Shown piece by piece: positions 19,554 through 28,713 of a stretch of DNA of 61,018 bases. A program made the translations under genes and the position numbers. Origin of the DNA: Blautia hansenii (GTDB lineage Bacteria > Bacillota > Clostridia > Lachnospirales > Lachnospiraceae); assembly GCF_013304445.1 (NCBI RefSeq), contig NZ_JAAITA010000016.1, positions 1-61,018 on the forward strand, written 5' to 3'. The notes beneath the pieces were generated by a model. The model saw only the letters and a program-made list of their open reading frames with translations. It was not told the origin of the DNA and made no database searches. Every line of letters begins with the position of its first letter. Position 1 is the first letter of the stretch.

Positions 19554-20483
19554 ATGAAAAAGAATAGACAAAAAGAAGCCGCAGAGGTTTCGAAATTAAA
19601 CAGGATTTCAGTAAAGACAGATGTGTGTTTTAACATCATCTTTATCATACTGGCTTTGATTTGCATTATTCCGGTTGTTTTTGTTTTCATGATTTCTATT
19701 TCATCTGAAAAGTCGATTCAGATGAATGGTTATCGCTTTATACCGGAGAAGTTTTCCATAGATTCCTACGCATTCCTGCTCAGAGAGGGAAAAATGATTC
19801 TGTCTTCTCTTGGAATCTCGGTAATGGTAACGGTAATAGGTACAGTATTGGGCGTTATGCTTACAACCATGATGGGATATGTGATTTCCAGAAGAAATTA
19901 TAAAATGCAGAATTTCTTTACCATGGTGGTGTTTATACCTATGATTTTTAATGGTGGTATGCTTTCCTCTTATGTGGTAAATACACAGTTTATGCATTTG
20001 AAAAACAGCATTTGGGCCTTGATTCTGCCCCTTTGTGTTTCTTCGTTTAACGTTGTTATCTGTAAGACGTTCTTTAAGACCAATATACCGGAATCTGTCA
20101 TTGAATCTGCACAGATTGACGGAGCTTCACAATTTACGATTTTCGGAAAAATCGCGCTGCCTCTGTCTAAACCTATGATGGCAACGATTGCATTATTTTT
20201 AACTTTTGGTTATTGGAATGACTGGTTTCAATCCTCTCTGTATATCACAGATAAGAAACTGTACTCTTTACAGGCCCTCCTGGACAGTATCCAGAGAAGT
20301 ATTGATGTAATGGCAAACAACCCGTCTCTTGGCGTAACTATGACGCAGTATATCAATAGTATGCCGAAAGAAGGGGCGAGAATGGCAATGGCCATTTTGA
20401 TTATTATCCCGATTGCATGTAGCTATCCGTTCTTCCAGAAATACTTTATTTCCGGATTGACTGTAGGCGCTGTAAAGGGCTGA
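19554..20483 (+). CDS. CUT1-type sugar ABC permease, second subunit
   Basis: A 309-residue partner permease of the YtcP/LplC/MalG type with six spans and the EAA loop ESAQIDGASQFTIFGKIALP. It lies 11 bases after the first permease with GGAGG upstream. Together they form the membrane channel of the importer that brings mannose-containing oligosaccharides to the cytoplasmic mannosidases encoded downstream. Confidence 0.88.
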   Translation: MKKNRQKEAAEVSKLNRISVKTDVCFNIIFIILALICIIPVVFVFMISISSEKSIQMNGYRFIPEKFSIDSYAFLLREGKMILSSLGISVMVTVIGTVLGVMLTTMMGYVISRRNYKMQNFFTMVVFIPMIFNGGMLSSYVVNTQFMHLKNSIWALILPLCVSSFNVVICKTFFKTNIPESVIESAQIDGASQFTIFGKIALPLSKPMMATIALFLTFGYWNDWFQSSLYITDKKLYSLQALLDSIQRSIDVMANNPSLGVTMTQYINSMPKEGARMAMAILIIIPIACSYPFFQKYFISGLTVGAVKG

Positions 20484-20524
20484 TATAAAAAAATAAAACA
20501 AGCAAAAACAAAAGGAGGATTTTT

Positions 20525-21973
20525 ATGAAAGCGAAACAGGCAACAGCGTTGGTATTGGCTTCTGTTATGGGGTTAGGACTCCTGGCAGGCTGCGGCGATT
20601 CCAAAAAAGGCGGTAGCGAAACCGCAAAAAATGATGGAGATGTGGTTACTTTAAAATGGATTCAGGTAGGCGGCAGTATGCCGGATAATTACGATGCATG
20701 GCTGAAACAGATTAATCCTTATCTGGAAGAAAAAATTGGTGTCAATATCGATATGGAGATTGTTCCATGGGCAGATTGGGATAACAGAAGAAGTGTTATC
20801 ACAAACTCAGGAGAAGATTTCGATATTCTTTTTACAGACCAGACACGTTACAATGCAGAAGTAAACACAGGTGCATTTTTGGATTTGACAGATATACTGG
20901 ATGAAAACGCCCCGGAGCTGAAAAAGCTGATTCCTGAAGATTACTGGGAAGCAATGGAAATCGATGGAAAAATCTATGGTGTTCCTACCTACAAAGACAG
21001 TTCTGTAACGCAGTACTTTGTATGGGACAAAGCAGTTGCTGACAAGTACGGCATTGATATTAACAGCATTAAATCTTATGAAGATTTGTATCCTGCATTA
21101 AAGAAAATCAAAGAAGGGGAAGGAACTGCTCCCTATTATATGTCAAAATCCGGTGCTGATTTCTTAAATACCGTATACTTTGACCAGTTAGGCGCAGGTC
21201 TTCCGGCTCTGGGTATTCGTTATGATGACGAGACTAAAACAGTTGTAAATCCTTTAGAGGATGAAGAAATGCTGGCTCAGCTTGATATTATACATAAAAT
21301 GTACAAAGAAGGCATCATCAACGGTGATGCACCGACAGCAGATGATTCCAGCAAATACAAAACGTTCTTTACAGCACAGGGATGGAGCCAGGCTGCAAAG
21401 ACAACATGGGGCCCAAGCAATGGTATTGATGACTGTGAAGCAGTGGCTTTTACAGATACTATCGTATCCAATGCAAGTGTTAGAGGTTCTATTAATGCAA
21501 TTTCTTCCGGCTGCAAACATCCTGAAAAAGCGCTGGAATTTTTACAGCTTGTAAACACAGATACCAAAGTCCGTGACTGGCTGTACTATGGGGTAGAAGG
21601 CGAAAACTTTGAGTATACAGATGATAAGAAGGTAAGCAAACTGAATACAGACTGGCCTATGGCTGGTTATACACAGGGCAGTTACTTTGATGTTTCACAG
21701 CTTGCTACAGAGGAAGTAAATCAGTGGGATGAAGTAAAAGAACTGAACGAAAAAGCAACACCATCTATCATGCTTGGATTTGATATGGATACAAGCAACG
21801 TAGAAACAGAACTTGCAAACTGCCGTTCCGTATACGAAAAATATAAATCTGAATTCTTCACAGGCGCACAGGATCCGAGAGAACTGGTAAAAACCATTCA
21901 TGATGAACTGGAAGCTGCCGGCTGGGATACTATCCGTGAGGAAGCTCAGAAGCAGGTAGATGCTGCAAAATAA
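20525..21973 (+). CDS. Extracellular sugar-binding lipoprotein
   Basis: A lipoprotein signal peptide with lipobox LLAGC, lipidated Cys23, followed by a Gly/Ser/Lys linker and a type I solute-binding fold (VTLKWIQVGGSMPDNYDAWL onward). 482 residues, the size usual for family 1 binding proteins of LplA type. It captures the ligand outside the membrane for the two upstream permeases. AGGAGG precedes the ATG, and a hairpin downstream probably raises its expression relative to the glycosidases. Confidence 0.9.
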   Translation: MKAKQATALVLASVMGLGLLAGCGDSKKGGSETAKNDGDVVTLKWIQVGGSMPDNYDAWLKQINPYLEEKIGVNIDMEIVPWADWDNRRSVITNSGEDFDILFTDQTRYNAEVNTGAFLDLTDILDENAPELKKLIPEDYWEAMEIDGKIYGVPTYKDSSVTQYFVWDKAVADKYGIDINSIKSYEDLYPALKKIKEGEGTAPYYMSKSGADFLNTVYFDQLGAGLPALGIRYDDETKTVVNPLEDEEMLAQLDIIHKMYKEGIINGDAPTADDSSKYKTFFTAQGWSQAAKTTWGPSNGIDDCEAVAFTDTIVSNASVRGSINAISSGCKHPEKALEFLQLVNTDTKVRDWLYYGVEGENFEYTDDKKVSKLNTDWPMAGYTQGSYFDVSQLATEEVNQWDEVKELNEKATPSIMLGFDMDTSNVETELANCRSVYEKYKSEFFTGAQDPRELVKTIHDELEAAGWDTIREEAQKQVDAAK

Positions 21974-21993
21974 AAAGTACAATGGTAAGAAGA

Positions 21994-22024
21994 GGGGCAT
22001 TTTCACAAATGGAGAGAATGTCCC
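21994..22024 (+). terminator. Intercistronic hairpin after the binding-protein gene
   Basis: GGGGCATT (21994-22001) and AATGTCCC (22017-22024) pair with one G-T wobble, followed by TTTCTC. The weak T-run suggests a partial terminator or an mRNA-stabilising end that lets the binding protein outnumber the enzymes. Confidence 0.55.
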
Positions 22025-22063
22025 TTTCTCTATAAAATACAAAAACCAGGAGGAAAAGAATAT

Positions 22064-25000
22064 ATGTGGTTTCTTGACAAGAGAATACAGGTCATCTGTG
22101 ATGAACTGAAAAAATTAATTACGGTAAAGAACATGCCAATGGAACATATTCTTTATAAAGAAGGACGCTTTTTTTACCCGGACGAAGCGGAAAAAGCAGA
22201 ACAGGCATGGCAGGACTTTACACCAAAGACCATGAAATGGTACGGACCGGATAAACATTACTGGTTCCGCGCAGATTATACCGTGCCGGAAGAATTAGCC
22301 GGAAAAACCTTGCGTCTTCATGTGAAAACCCAGATTGAAGAATGGGATGATGCGAAAAATCCGCAGTTTTTACTATTTGTCAACGGAGAAGAAACGCAGG
22401 GTATGGATATGAACCACCGCATTGTGCAGATGGCTGCAGAGGCCAAAGGGGGAGAGACCTGGAGACTGGATATTCAGGCCTATACCGGAATACTTCATTC
22501 AGAATTTGACATGATTATGGAAATGCAGGTGGCAGACACACGGATTGAAAAGCTGTACTATGACCTGATGGTTCCGCTTTGGGCATTTAGCCGTATGGAT
22601 AAAGATGACAAAAACCGTATGGATTTGGAACATGTCATGAACGAAGCCGTAAATCTGCTGGATTTGAGAAATCCCTATTCGCCGGAGTTTTATGACAGTG
22701 TGGAAAAAGCAGAGGTTTATCTGGAAAAGGCTCTGTATGAAGATATGGCAGGCTACAGTGATGTGATTGCCACCTGTATCGGACATACCCATATTGATGT
22801 GGCCTGGTGGTGGACCGTAGAGCAGACCAGAGAAAAGGTGGCAAGAAGCTTTTCTACCGTTTTGAAATTAATGGACGAATATCCCAATTACAAGTTTATG
22901 TCCAGCCAGCCCCAGCTTTATGAATTTTTAAAAGAGCGTTATCCGAAGTTGTATGACCGTATCAAAGAGCGGGTAAAAGAAGGACGCTGGGAGCCGGAAG
23001 GCGGTATGTGGCTGGAAGCAGATACCAATCTGACGTCAGGAGAATCTCTGGTACGTCAGTTCCTGTATGGAAAACGATTCTTCAAAGACGAATTTGACGT
23101 AGACTGCAAGGTTCTGTGGCTGCCGGACGTATTCGGCTATTCCGGTGCGCTTCCGCAGATTATGAAAAAAAGCGGTATTGACTACTTTATGACCACAAAG
23201 CTGGCATGGAATCAGATTGACAAAATGCCTTACGATACTTTTATGTGGAAGGGCATTGACGGAAGTTCTGTCTTTACTCACCTGGTAACGACCCTGGGCG
23301 TGGGACAGAGCGAAGATGATTTCTTTACAACCTACAATGGAATTCTGCACCCGGACGCGCTGATGGGCGGCTGGAAGAGATATCAGAACAAGGATATCAA
23401 CAACGACATTCTGATTTCCTACGGTTATGGAGACGGAGGCGGCGGTCCTACAAGAGAAATGCTGGAAACCTCTCTGCGTATGGAAAAAGGAATCAAGGGA
23501 CTTCCGAAAGTACGTCAGGAATTTTCCAGAACTTATTTTGATGAATTGTATGAAAAATTAAAGGACAACCGCAGACTTCCTACCTGGGAGGGAGAACTGT
23601 ATTTTGAATACCACAGAGGTACTTACACTTCCATGGCGAGAAATAAACGCTCCAACAGAAAGAGCGAAGTGCTGATGATGAATCTGGAACTTCTGGAACT
23701 TCTGGCTTCCTGGAAGGGCGCTGCTTACGCAAAAGAAGAAATGGATAAGATGTGGAAAGTCATTCTGTTAAATCAGTTCCACGACATTCTTCCCGGCTCA
23801 TCCATTCATGAAGTATATGAAGTGACAAAAAAGGAGTATGCAGAACTGGAAGAACAGGGATGTGCACTTCTTGGAGATTCTATGAAAACAGTGGCAGGAG
23901 AAGGAGAAAACGTTACTCTGTTTAATACCCTTGGTTTTGAACGCAGTGATGTGGTCAGCCTTCCAAAAGAAGTTTCCGGTGCGCTGGTAGCAGAGAACGG
24001 AAAAGTATATCCCATTCAGACACTGGAAGACCGTGGGGTAGCTTATGTGGAAAATCTGCCTTCTAAGGGCTATGAATCCTTTAAGGTGGAAAGCACAGCC
24101 AAAGCGCCATCTTCATTCAGACGCCAGGGTAACTGTCTGGAAACACCGTTTTATACAGTAGAGGTGGACGAAAATGGTCTTCTCTCCTCTGTGTTTGATA
24201 AGAAAAACAAAAGGGAAGTGCTGCAGCAGGGCAAAAAGGGAAATCTCTTCTGTATGTATGAGGATAAACCGATTTATTACGATAACTGGGATATTGATAT
24301 TTATTACACCGAGAAATCCTGGGAAATTACAGAACTGTCCCGTATGGAATGGAAAGAGGAAGGTCCTGTCTGCACAGTTCTGGAGCTGGAGCGCAAGGCC
24401 AGCAATTCTGTGATTAAGCAGAAGATTTATTTCTATGCTGATTCTGCAAGAATTGATTTTGAAACCTATGTGGACTGGAAAGAACACCAGCACCTTCTGA
24501 AAGTGCACTTCCCGGTAGATATTCATACAGATGAGGCTGCTTTTGATGTGCAGTTTGGAAATCTGACCAGAAAAGTGCACACCAACACAAGCTGGGATAT
24601 GGCCCGTTTTGAATCCTGCGGACAGAAATGGATAGACCTTTCTGAAGGGCATTATGGAGTCAGTCTGTTAAACGATTGCAAATACGGACATTCTGTAAAG
24701 GATTCTGTGATTGGACTGACCTTAATCAAATCCGGTATTGAGCCAAATCCGGTTACAGACCAGGAAGAGCATTACTTTACCTATTCTCTGTATCCTCACG
24801 AAGGGAATCTTCGGGACTGCGATACGGTAAGAGAAAGTTATTGCCTCAATTATCCGGTGCTGGCAAAAGAACAGACACAGGCAGCAGGAAAGGCTTCTCT
24901 TTTAACTGTGGATAAGAAAAATGTTATGGTAGAGACTGTGAAACTGGCAGAAGATGGAAACGGCATGATTATCCGTGCTTATGAGTACGAAAATACAAAG

Positions 25001-25165
25001 ACGCATGCAGAGCTTTCTCTGGGTATGGGCAAAGAAATTGAGTCAGTTTGTGAATGTAATTTGATGGAAGAAGAGATACCAGGCGAGATTGCACATACGG
25101 ACAAGGGCTTTGACGTTGACATCAAGCCGTTTGAAATCAAGACTTACAGAGTCATTTTGAAATAA
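22064..25165 (+). CDS. Alpha-mannosidase, glycoside hydrolase family 38
   Basis: Removes alpha-linked mannose. The zinc site begins HTHIDVAWWW (around residues 241-250), the nucleophile is Asp355 in WLPDVFGYSGALPQI, and GYGDGGGGPT and LLNQFHDILPGSSIHEV complete the family blocks. 1033 residues, with a C-terminal beta-sandwich half. There is no signal peptide, so it acts in the cytoplasm on imported oligosaccharides. It follows the transporter genes and precedes a beta-mannosidase by 30 bases. Confidence 0.93.
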   Translation: MWFLDKRIQVICDELKKLITVKNMPMEHILYKEGRFFYPDEAEKAEQAWQDFTPKTMKWYGPDKHYWFRADYTVPEELAGKTLRLHVKTQIEEWDDAKNPQFLLFVNGEETQGMDMNHRIVQMAAEAKGGETWRLDIQAYTGILHSEFDMIMEMQVADTRIEKLYYDLMVPLWAFSRMDKDDKNRMDLEHVMNEAVNLLDLRNPYSPEFYDSVEKAEVYLEKALYEDMAGYSDVIATCIGHTHIDVAWWWTVEQTREKVARSFSTVLKLMDEYPNYKFMSSQPQLYEFLKERYPKLYDRIKERVKEGRWEPEGGMWLEADTNLTSGESLVRQFLYGKRFFKDEFDVDCKVLWLPDVFGYSGALPQIMKKSGIDYFMTTKLAWNQIDKMPYDTFMWKGIDGSSVFTHLVTTLGVGQSEDDFFTTYNGILHPDALMGGWKRYQNKDINNDILISYGYGDGGGGPTREMLETSLRMEKGIKGLPKVRQEFSRTYFDELYEKLKDNRRLPTWEGELYFEYHRGTYTSMARNKRSNRKSEVLMMNLELLELLASWKGAAYAKEEMDKMWKVILLNQFHDILPGSSIHEVYEVTKKEYAELEEQGCALLGDSMKTVAGEGENVTLFNTLGFERSDVVSLPKEVSGALVAENGKVYPIQTLEDRGVAYVENLPSKGYESFKVESTAKAPSSFRRQGNCLETPFYTVEVDENGLLSSVFDKKNKREVLQQGKKGNLFCMYEDKPIYYDNWDIDIYYTEKSWEITELSRMEWKEEGPVCTVLELERKASNSVIKQKIYFYADSARIDFETYVDWKEHQHLLKVHFPVDIHTDEAAFDVQFGNLTRKVHTNTSWDMARFESCGQKWIDLSEGHYGVSLLNDCKYGHSVKDSVIGLTLIKSGIEPNPVTDQEEHYFTYSLYPHEGNLRDCDTVRESYCLNYPVLAKEQTQAAGKASLLTVDKKNVMVETVKLAEDGNGMIIRAYEYENTKTHAELSLGMGKEIESVCECNLMEEEIPGEIAHTDKGFDVDIKPFEIKTYRVILK

Positions 25166-25195
25166 GACTGCTGAAATAAGATGGGAGACAAGGAA

Positions 25196-27631
25196 ATGGA
25201 AAGACAGAATTTGAATGGGGGCTGGAACCTGTTGTGGAAAGAGAAAACTCTGGATACACAGGTACCGTTTTCCGTATATCATGATTTGTTTTCCCATGGG
25301 GAGATAGAAGATCCGTTTTACCGGGACAATGAAAAGGAAGCTCTTTTGTTGTCCCGGGAGGACTATACTTATCAGACAGAGTTTGATGTGACAGAGCAGA
25401 TGATGAAAAACAGCCAGATAAGGCTGAAATTTCTCGGCATTGATACTCTGGCAGATATTTATCTCAATGGAACCCATGTGGGAAATACTTATAACATGCA
25501 CCGCACCTGGGAATTTTCCGTCAGGGAGTTATTAAAAGAAAAGGGAAATCTGCTGGAAATCCGGTTTCACTCTCCGATTCTTTATATGGAAGAACAGAAT
25601 CGGCTGCAAGGGAAAATTCCCTGTAACACAGATACCATAGACGGATTTCCGTATCTGAGAAAATCCAACTGTATGTCTGGCTGGGACTGGGCGCCCAAGC
25701 TTCCGGACATGGGAATCTTCCGTGATGTGATATTGGAAGGCATAGATGAGGACAGACTGGAAGATGTCTGTGTGCGTCAGAGCCATGAGCATGGTCAGGT
25801 GACGCTTTCCTTTGGAGTTCATACACTGAAAACTCACAGGGGAGAGAGGGTTCGCTATCGTGTTACCGTGACGGCACCGGATGGAAGCGTTCTGACAGAA
25901 GAAAATTCTCCAAAAGAACTGGTCATAGGAAATCCAAAACTCTGGTGGCCAAGAGGTTATGGAGAGCAGGCTCTCTACACTGTGCGGGTGGAACTTTTAA
26001 ACGGGGATAAGACAGAAGATGTGTGGGAGAGAAGAATCGGACTTCGCACTATGAAAATGCACATGGAAAAAGACCAGTGGGGAGAATCCTTTGCCCATGA
26101 AGTCAATGGCGTTGCCATTTTTGCCATGGGTGCAGACTACATTCCTGAAGATTGTTTTCTGCCAAGAACCAGTAAAGAAAAGACGAAAAAACTGTTGGAA
26201 CAGTGCGCTTTGGCAAATTACAATGCCATTCGTGTCTGGGGCGGCGCTTATTATCCGGAGGACTGGTTCTATGATTTGTGCGACGAATATGGATTTTTAA
26301 TCTGGCAGGACTTTATGTTTGCCTGCTCCACCTATCAGCTGACCGAAGTTTTTGAAGAAAATATTTCTAGAGAAATCGAGGACAATGTAAGACGTATCCG
26401 CCACCATGCCTGCCTGGGTCTTTGGTGCGGAAACAATGAAATGGAAGGCATGATTGTAGAAGGCTACACAAAAGACCCGAAACTTCTGGGAGATTATACC
26501 AGAATGTACAGTTATGTGATTCCGAAAATTGTAAAGCGAGAGGACCCGGATACTTTCTATTGGCCATCCAGTCCATCTTCAGGAGGGGATTTCGATGACC
26601 CTCAGGATGAAACCAGGGGAGATGCCCATTATTGGAAAGTATGGCACGGATACGAACCCTTTACCGGATACCGCAAGCATAATTTCCGTTATGCCTCCGA
26701 GTTTGGTTTTGAATCTCTTCCGGCTATGAAAACCATTGAAAGCTTTACGCTTCCGGAGGACAGAAATGTATTTTCCTATGTGATGGAAAAACACCAGAGA
26801 AGTGAAAATGGGTACGCTAAAATGATGGTTTACATGGCGCAGTATTTCCCTTATGCAAAGGATTTATCCCATCTTGTATACGCCTCCCAGCTTATGCAGG
26901 CTCAGGCTATGCGCTATGGGGTAGAGCATTGGAGAAGAAACAGAGGCGAGTGCATGGGCGCTATTGTATGGCAGCTCAATGACTGCTGGCCGGTAGCTTC
27001 CTGGTCTTCCATTGATTATTATGGAAGATGGAAGGCTCTGCACTACTTTGAAAAGAGATTTTTTGCACCTGTTCTGCTTTCCTGTCATGAAGAGGGTCTG
27101 CTTTCTCAGGATCCGAACGTGAACGCGAGACCTTATGAGGTGGAGAAGAGTATTCGTCTGCACGTGGCAAACGAAACGCTGCAGGAGCAGAAGGTTCTGG
27201 TGCGTTGGAGTCTGCGTGACAGCCAATCCCGGATTGTAGGGGAAGAAAAGGAGCGGGAAGTTTGCGTCAAACCTCTTTCCGGCGTATGGCTGGAGAAAGA
27301 AGAGTATCCTCAGGCCGATTTGCAGGAACACCATGTATTCTACAGCTGCCTGCAGAATGGAGAAGTGATTTCAGAAGGCAGCGTGTTGTTTTCCATGCCA
27401 AAGTTCTATCAGTATGCAAATCCAAACCTTACGGTAGAGCGGGAAGGGGACGAACTGTTGGTACGGGCAGAAAAGTATGCCGGTTCCGTGGAACTTTTAA
27501 ATGAAAATGAGGACTGGGTATTGTCTGACAATTACTTTGATATGGAAGCCGGAGAAAAGAGAGTGCGGATTCTTTCCGGAGATGCAAAAGAAATTCGGGT
27601 AAGAAGTATTTATGATATTGCAGCAAGATAA
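25196..27631 (+). CDS. Beta-mannosidase, glycoside hydrolase family 2
   Basis: Hydrolyses terminal beta-mannosides such as the Man-beta-GlcNAc core of N-glycans. A jelly-roll sugar-binding domain opens the protein (LNGGWNLLWKE). The catalytic barrel has acid/base Glu415 in LWCGNNEMEG and nucleophile Glu502 in YASEFGFES, and WGGAYYPEDWFYDLCDEYG is the typical family block. ATG 25196 is chosen because GGGAG lies just before it; an ATG at 25181 is in frame. No signal peptide. It completes the mannoside locus and is followed by a bidirectional terminator. Confidence 0.92.
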   Translation: MERQNLNGGWNLLWKEKTLDTQVPFSVYHDLFSHGEIEDPFYRDNEKEALLLSREDYTYQTEFDVTEQMMKNSQIRLKFLGIDTLADIYLNGTHVGNTYNMHRTWEFSVRELLKEKGNLLEIRFHSPILYMEEQNRLQGKIPCNTDTIDGFPYLRKSNCMSGWDWAPKLPDMGIFRDVILEGIDEDRLEDVCVRQSHEHGQVTLSFGVHTLKTHRGERVRYRVTVTAPDGSVLTEENSPKELVIGNPKLWWPRGYGEQALYTVRVELLNGDKTEDVWERRIGLRTMKMHMEKDQWGESFAHEVNGVAIFAMGADYIPEDCFLPRTSKEKTKKLLEQCALANYNAIRVWGGAYYPEDWFYDLCDEYGFLIWQDFMFACSTYQLTEVFEENISREIEDNVRRIRHHACLGLWCGNNEMEGMIVEGYTKDPKLLGDYTRMYSYVIPKIVKREDPDTFYWPSSPSSGGDFDDPQDETRGDAHYWKVWHGYEPFTGYRKHNFRYASEFGFESLPAMKTIESFTLPEDRNVFSYVMEKHQRSENGYAKMMVYMAQYFPYAKDLSHLVYASQLMQAQAMRYGVEHWRRNRGECMGAIVWQLNDCWPVASWSSIDYYGRWKALHYFEKRFFAPVLLSCHEEGLLSQDPNVNARPYEVEKSIRLHVANETLQEQKVLVRWSLRDSQSRIVGEEKEREVCVKPLSGVWLEKEEYPQADLQEHHVFYSCLQNGEVISEGSVLFSMPKFYQYANPNLTVEREGDELLVRAEKYAGSVELLNENEDWVLSDNYFDMEAGEKRVRILSGDAKEIRVRSIYDIAAR

Positions 27632-27636
27632 AGAAC

Positions 27637-27677
27637 GAAACAAAAAAGGTTGTCCTTGGGGCAGCCTTTTTTGTTTC
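27637..27677. terminator. Bidirectional terminator between beta-mannosidase and LysR gene
   Basis: Sixteen-bp arms (27637-27652 and 27662-27677) with one wobble pair contain a six-A run in one arm and a six-T run in the other, so both converging transcripts can end here. Confidence 0.85.
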
Positions 27678-27694
27678 ATATGTTGCTGTGCAGT

Positions 27695-28588
27695 TTAAGA
27701 GCGGTTTCTGTAAAAATCTATGAATTCCCGAATAGCGGGATTGGCCTGAAAATCTGCCAGGTAGGCAAAGCCGATTTCGCGTTTATGTATGGGAATTTCA
27801 AGAGGGATTTCCACCAGTGTGCCCTCTTTCAGTTCCTGCGCTACAAACTGACGGATGACGCAGGCCACTCCCAGGCCGATTTTGGCAAATTCAATGAGCA
27901 AGTCCATGGCGGATACCTCCAGTACATTGTTGTTTTCAATGTGATGCAGGGACAGATAGTCGTCAATATACTGCCGGGTAATGTTTTCTTTATCCATAAG
28001 CATAAGGGCTGACGTCCTCAGAATATCGTCCTGCTGGCTGGTTCTCAAAGCCAGGTTTTCAAGGTAGGATTTTGTGCTGACGAAAATATCTTCAATTTCT
28101 CCTACAGATGCAAAACGCACATGGTGCAGCCGTTCCGGTCTTCCAATCAGACCCAGGTCGATTTTATTTTCCCGGAGGAGCTGGAGGGTGTGGTTGGTGG
28201 ACTGACATTCGATGGTCATCCGGATATGGGGGTGGGCAATGGTAAATTCCTTCAGGTAATCCAGAAGCACATATTTGCAGAGTGTGGTGGAAACGCCGAT
28301 TCGCAGATGTCCTACGCCAAGCTCATTGATCTTTTTTAACTGGGCTTCTCCTAACTGAAGGGAATAAAAAGCTTTTTGTACATAATCGTATAAAATCTCC
28401 CCTTCTTCGGTCAGCTGAACCCCTCTGGAATTTCTGGAGAAAAGAGTGACCTCCAGATTTTGTTCCAGCTTGCGGATGGATTTACTGATGGCTGGCTGGC
28501 TGATAAAAAGCTCTGCAGCAGCTTTGGAAATGTTGCCGGTATTGGCAACGGTGTAGAAAACTTTGTACAGGGAAAGATTCTGGTCCAT
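27695..28588 (-). CDS. LysR-family regulator, divergent from leuCD
   Basis: An N-terminal winged helix-turn-helix (TGNISKAAAELFISQPAISKS) and a C-terminal effector-binding domain (HLRIGVSTTLCKYVLLDYL; LGLIGRPERLHHVRF). 297 residues. Divergent placement, with two 15-bp dyads of T-N11-A type between the genes, is the standard layout for a LysR regulator controlling the neighbouring genes. A role in regulating leucine synthesis is inferred from position. Confidence 0.87.
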   Translation of the reverse strand: MDQNLSLYKVFYTVANTGNISKAAAELFISQPAISKSIRKLEQNLEVTLFSRNSRGVQLTEEGEILYDYVQKAFYSLQLGEAQLKKINELGVGHLRIGVSTTLCKYVLLDYLKEFTIAHPHIRMTIECQSTNHTLQLLRENKIDLGLIGRPERLHHVRFASVGEIEDIFVSTKSYLENLALRTSQQDDILRTSALMLMDKENITRQYIDDYLSLHHIENNNVLEVSAMDLLIEFAKIGLGVACVIRQFVAQELKEGTLVEIPLEIPIHKREIGFAYLADFQANPAIREFIDFYRNRS

Positions 28589-28613
28589 AAAGTTTTATCC
28601 TTTCTGTATATTT

Positions 28614-28650
28614 ATAAATCAAAGTTATGTCTGACATACTTTTTATGTAT
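28614..28650. promoter_or_regulatory. leuC promoter and paired LysR-type dyads
   Basis: ATAA-N7-TTAT (28614-28628) and ATAC-N7-GTAT (28636-28650) both have the 4-7-4 geometry of LysR boxes. The second overlaps the spacer of a promoter with CTGACA (28631-28636) and TATTAT (28654-28659), 17 bp apart. The poor -35 box suits an activated promoter. Confidence 0.5.
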
Positions 28651-28713
28651 TTCTATTATAACAATACATATGATAGAATGGCAATAGCAGAAATAGCAGG
28701 AGGTAGAGAACAT

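Noticed and set aside
28627-28713. Longer N-terminus for leuC
   Set aside because: It overlaps the promoter; GGAGG precedes ATG 28714.
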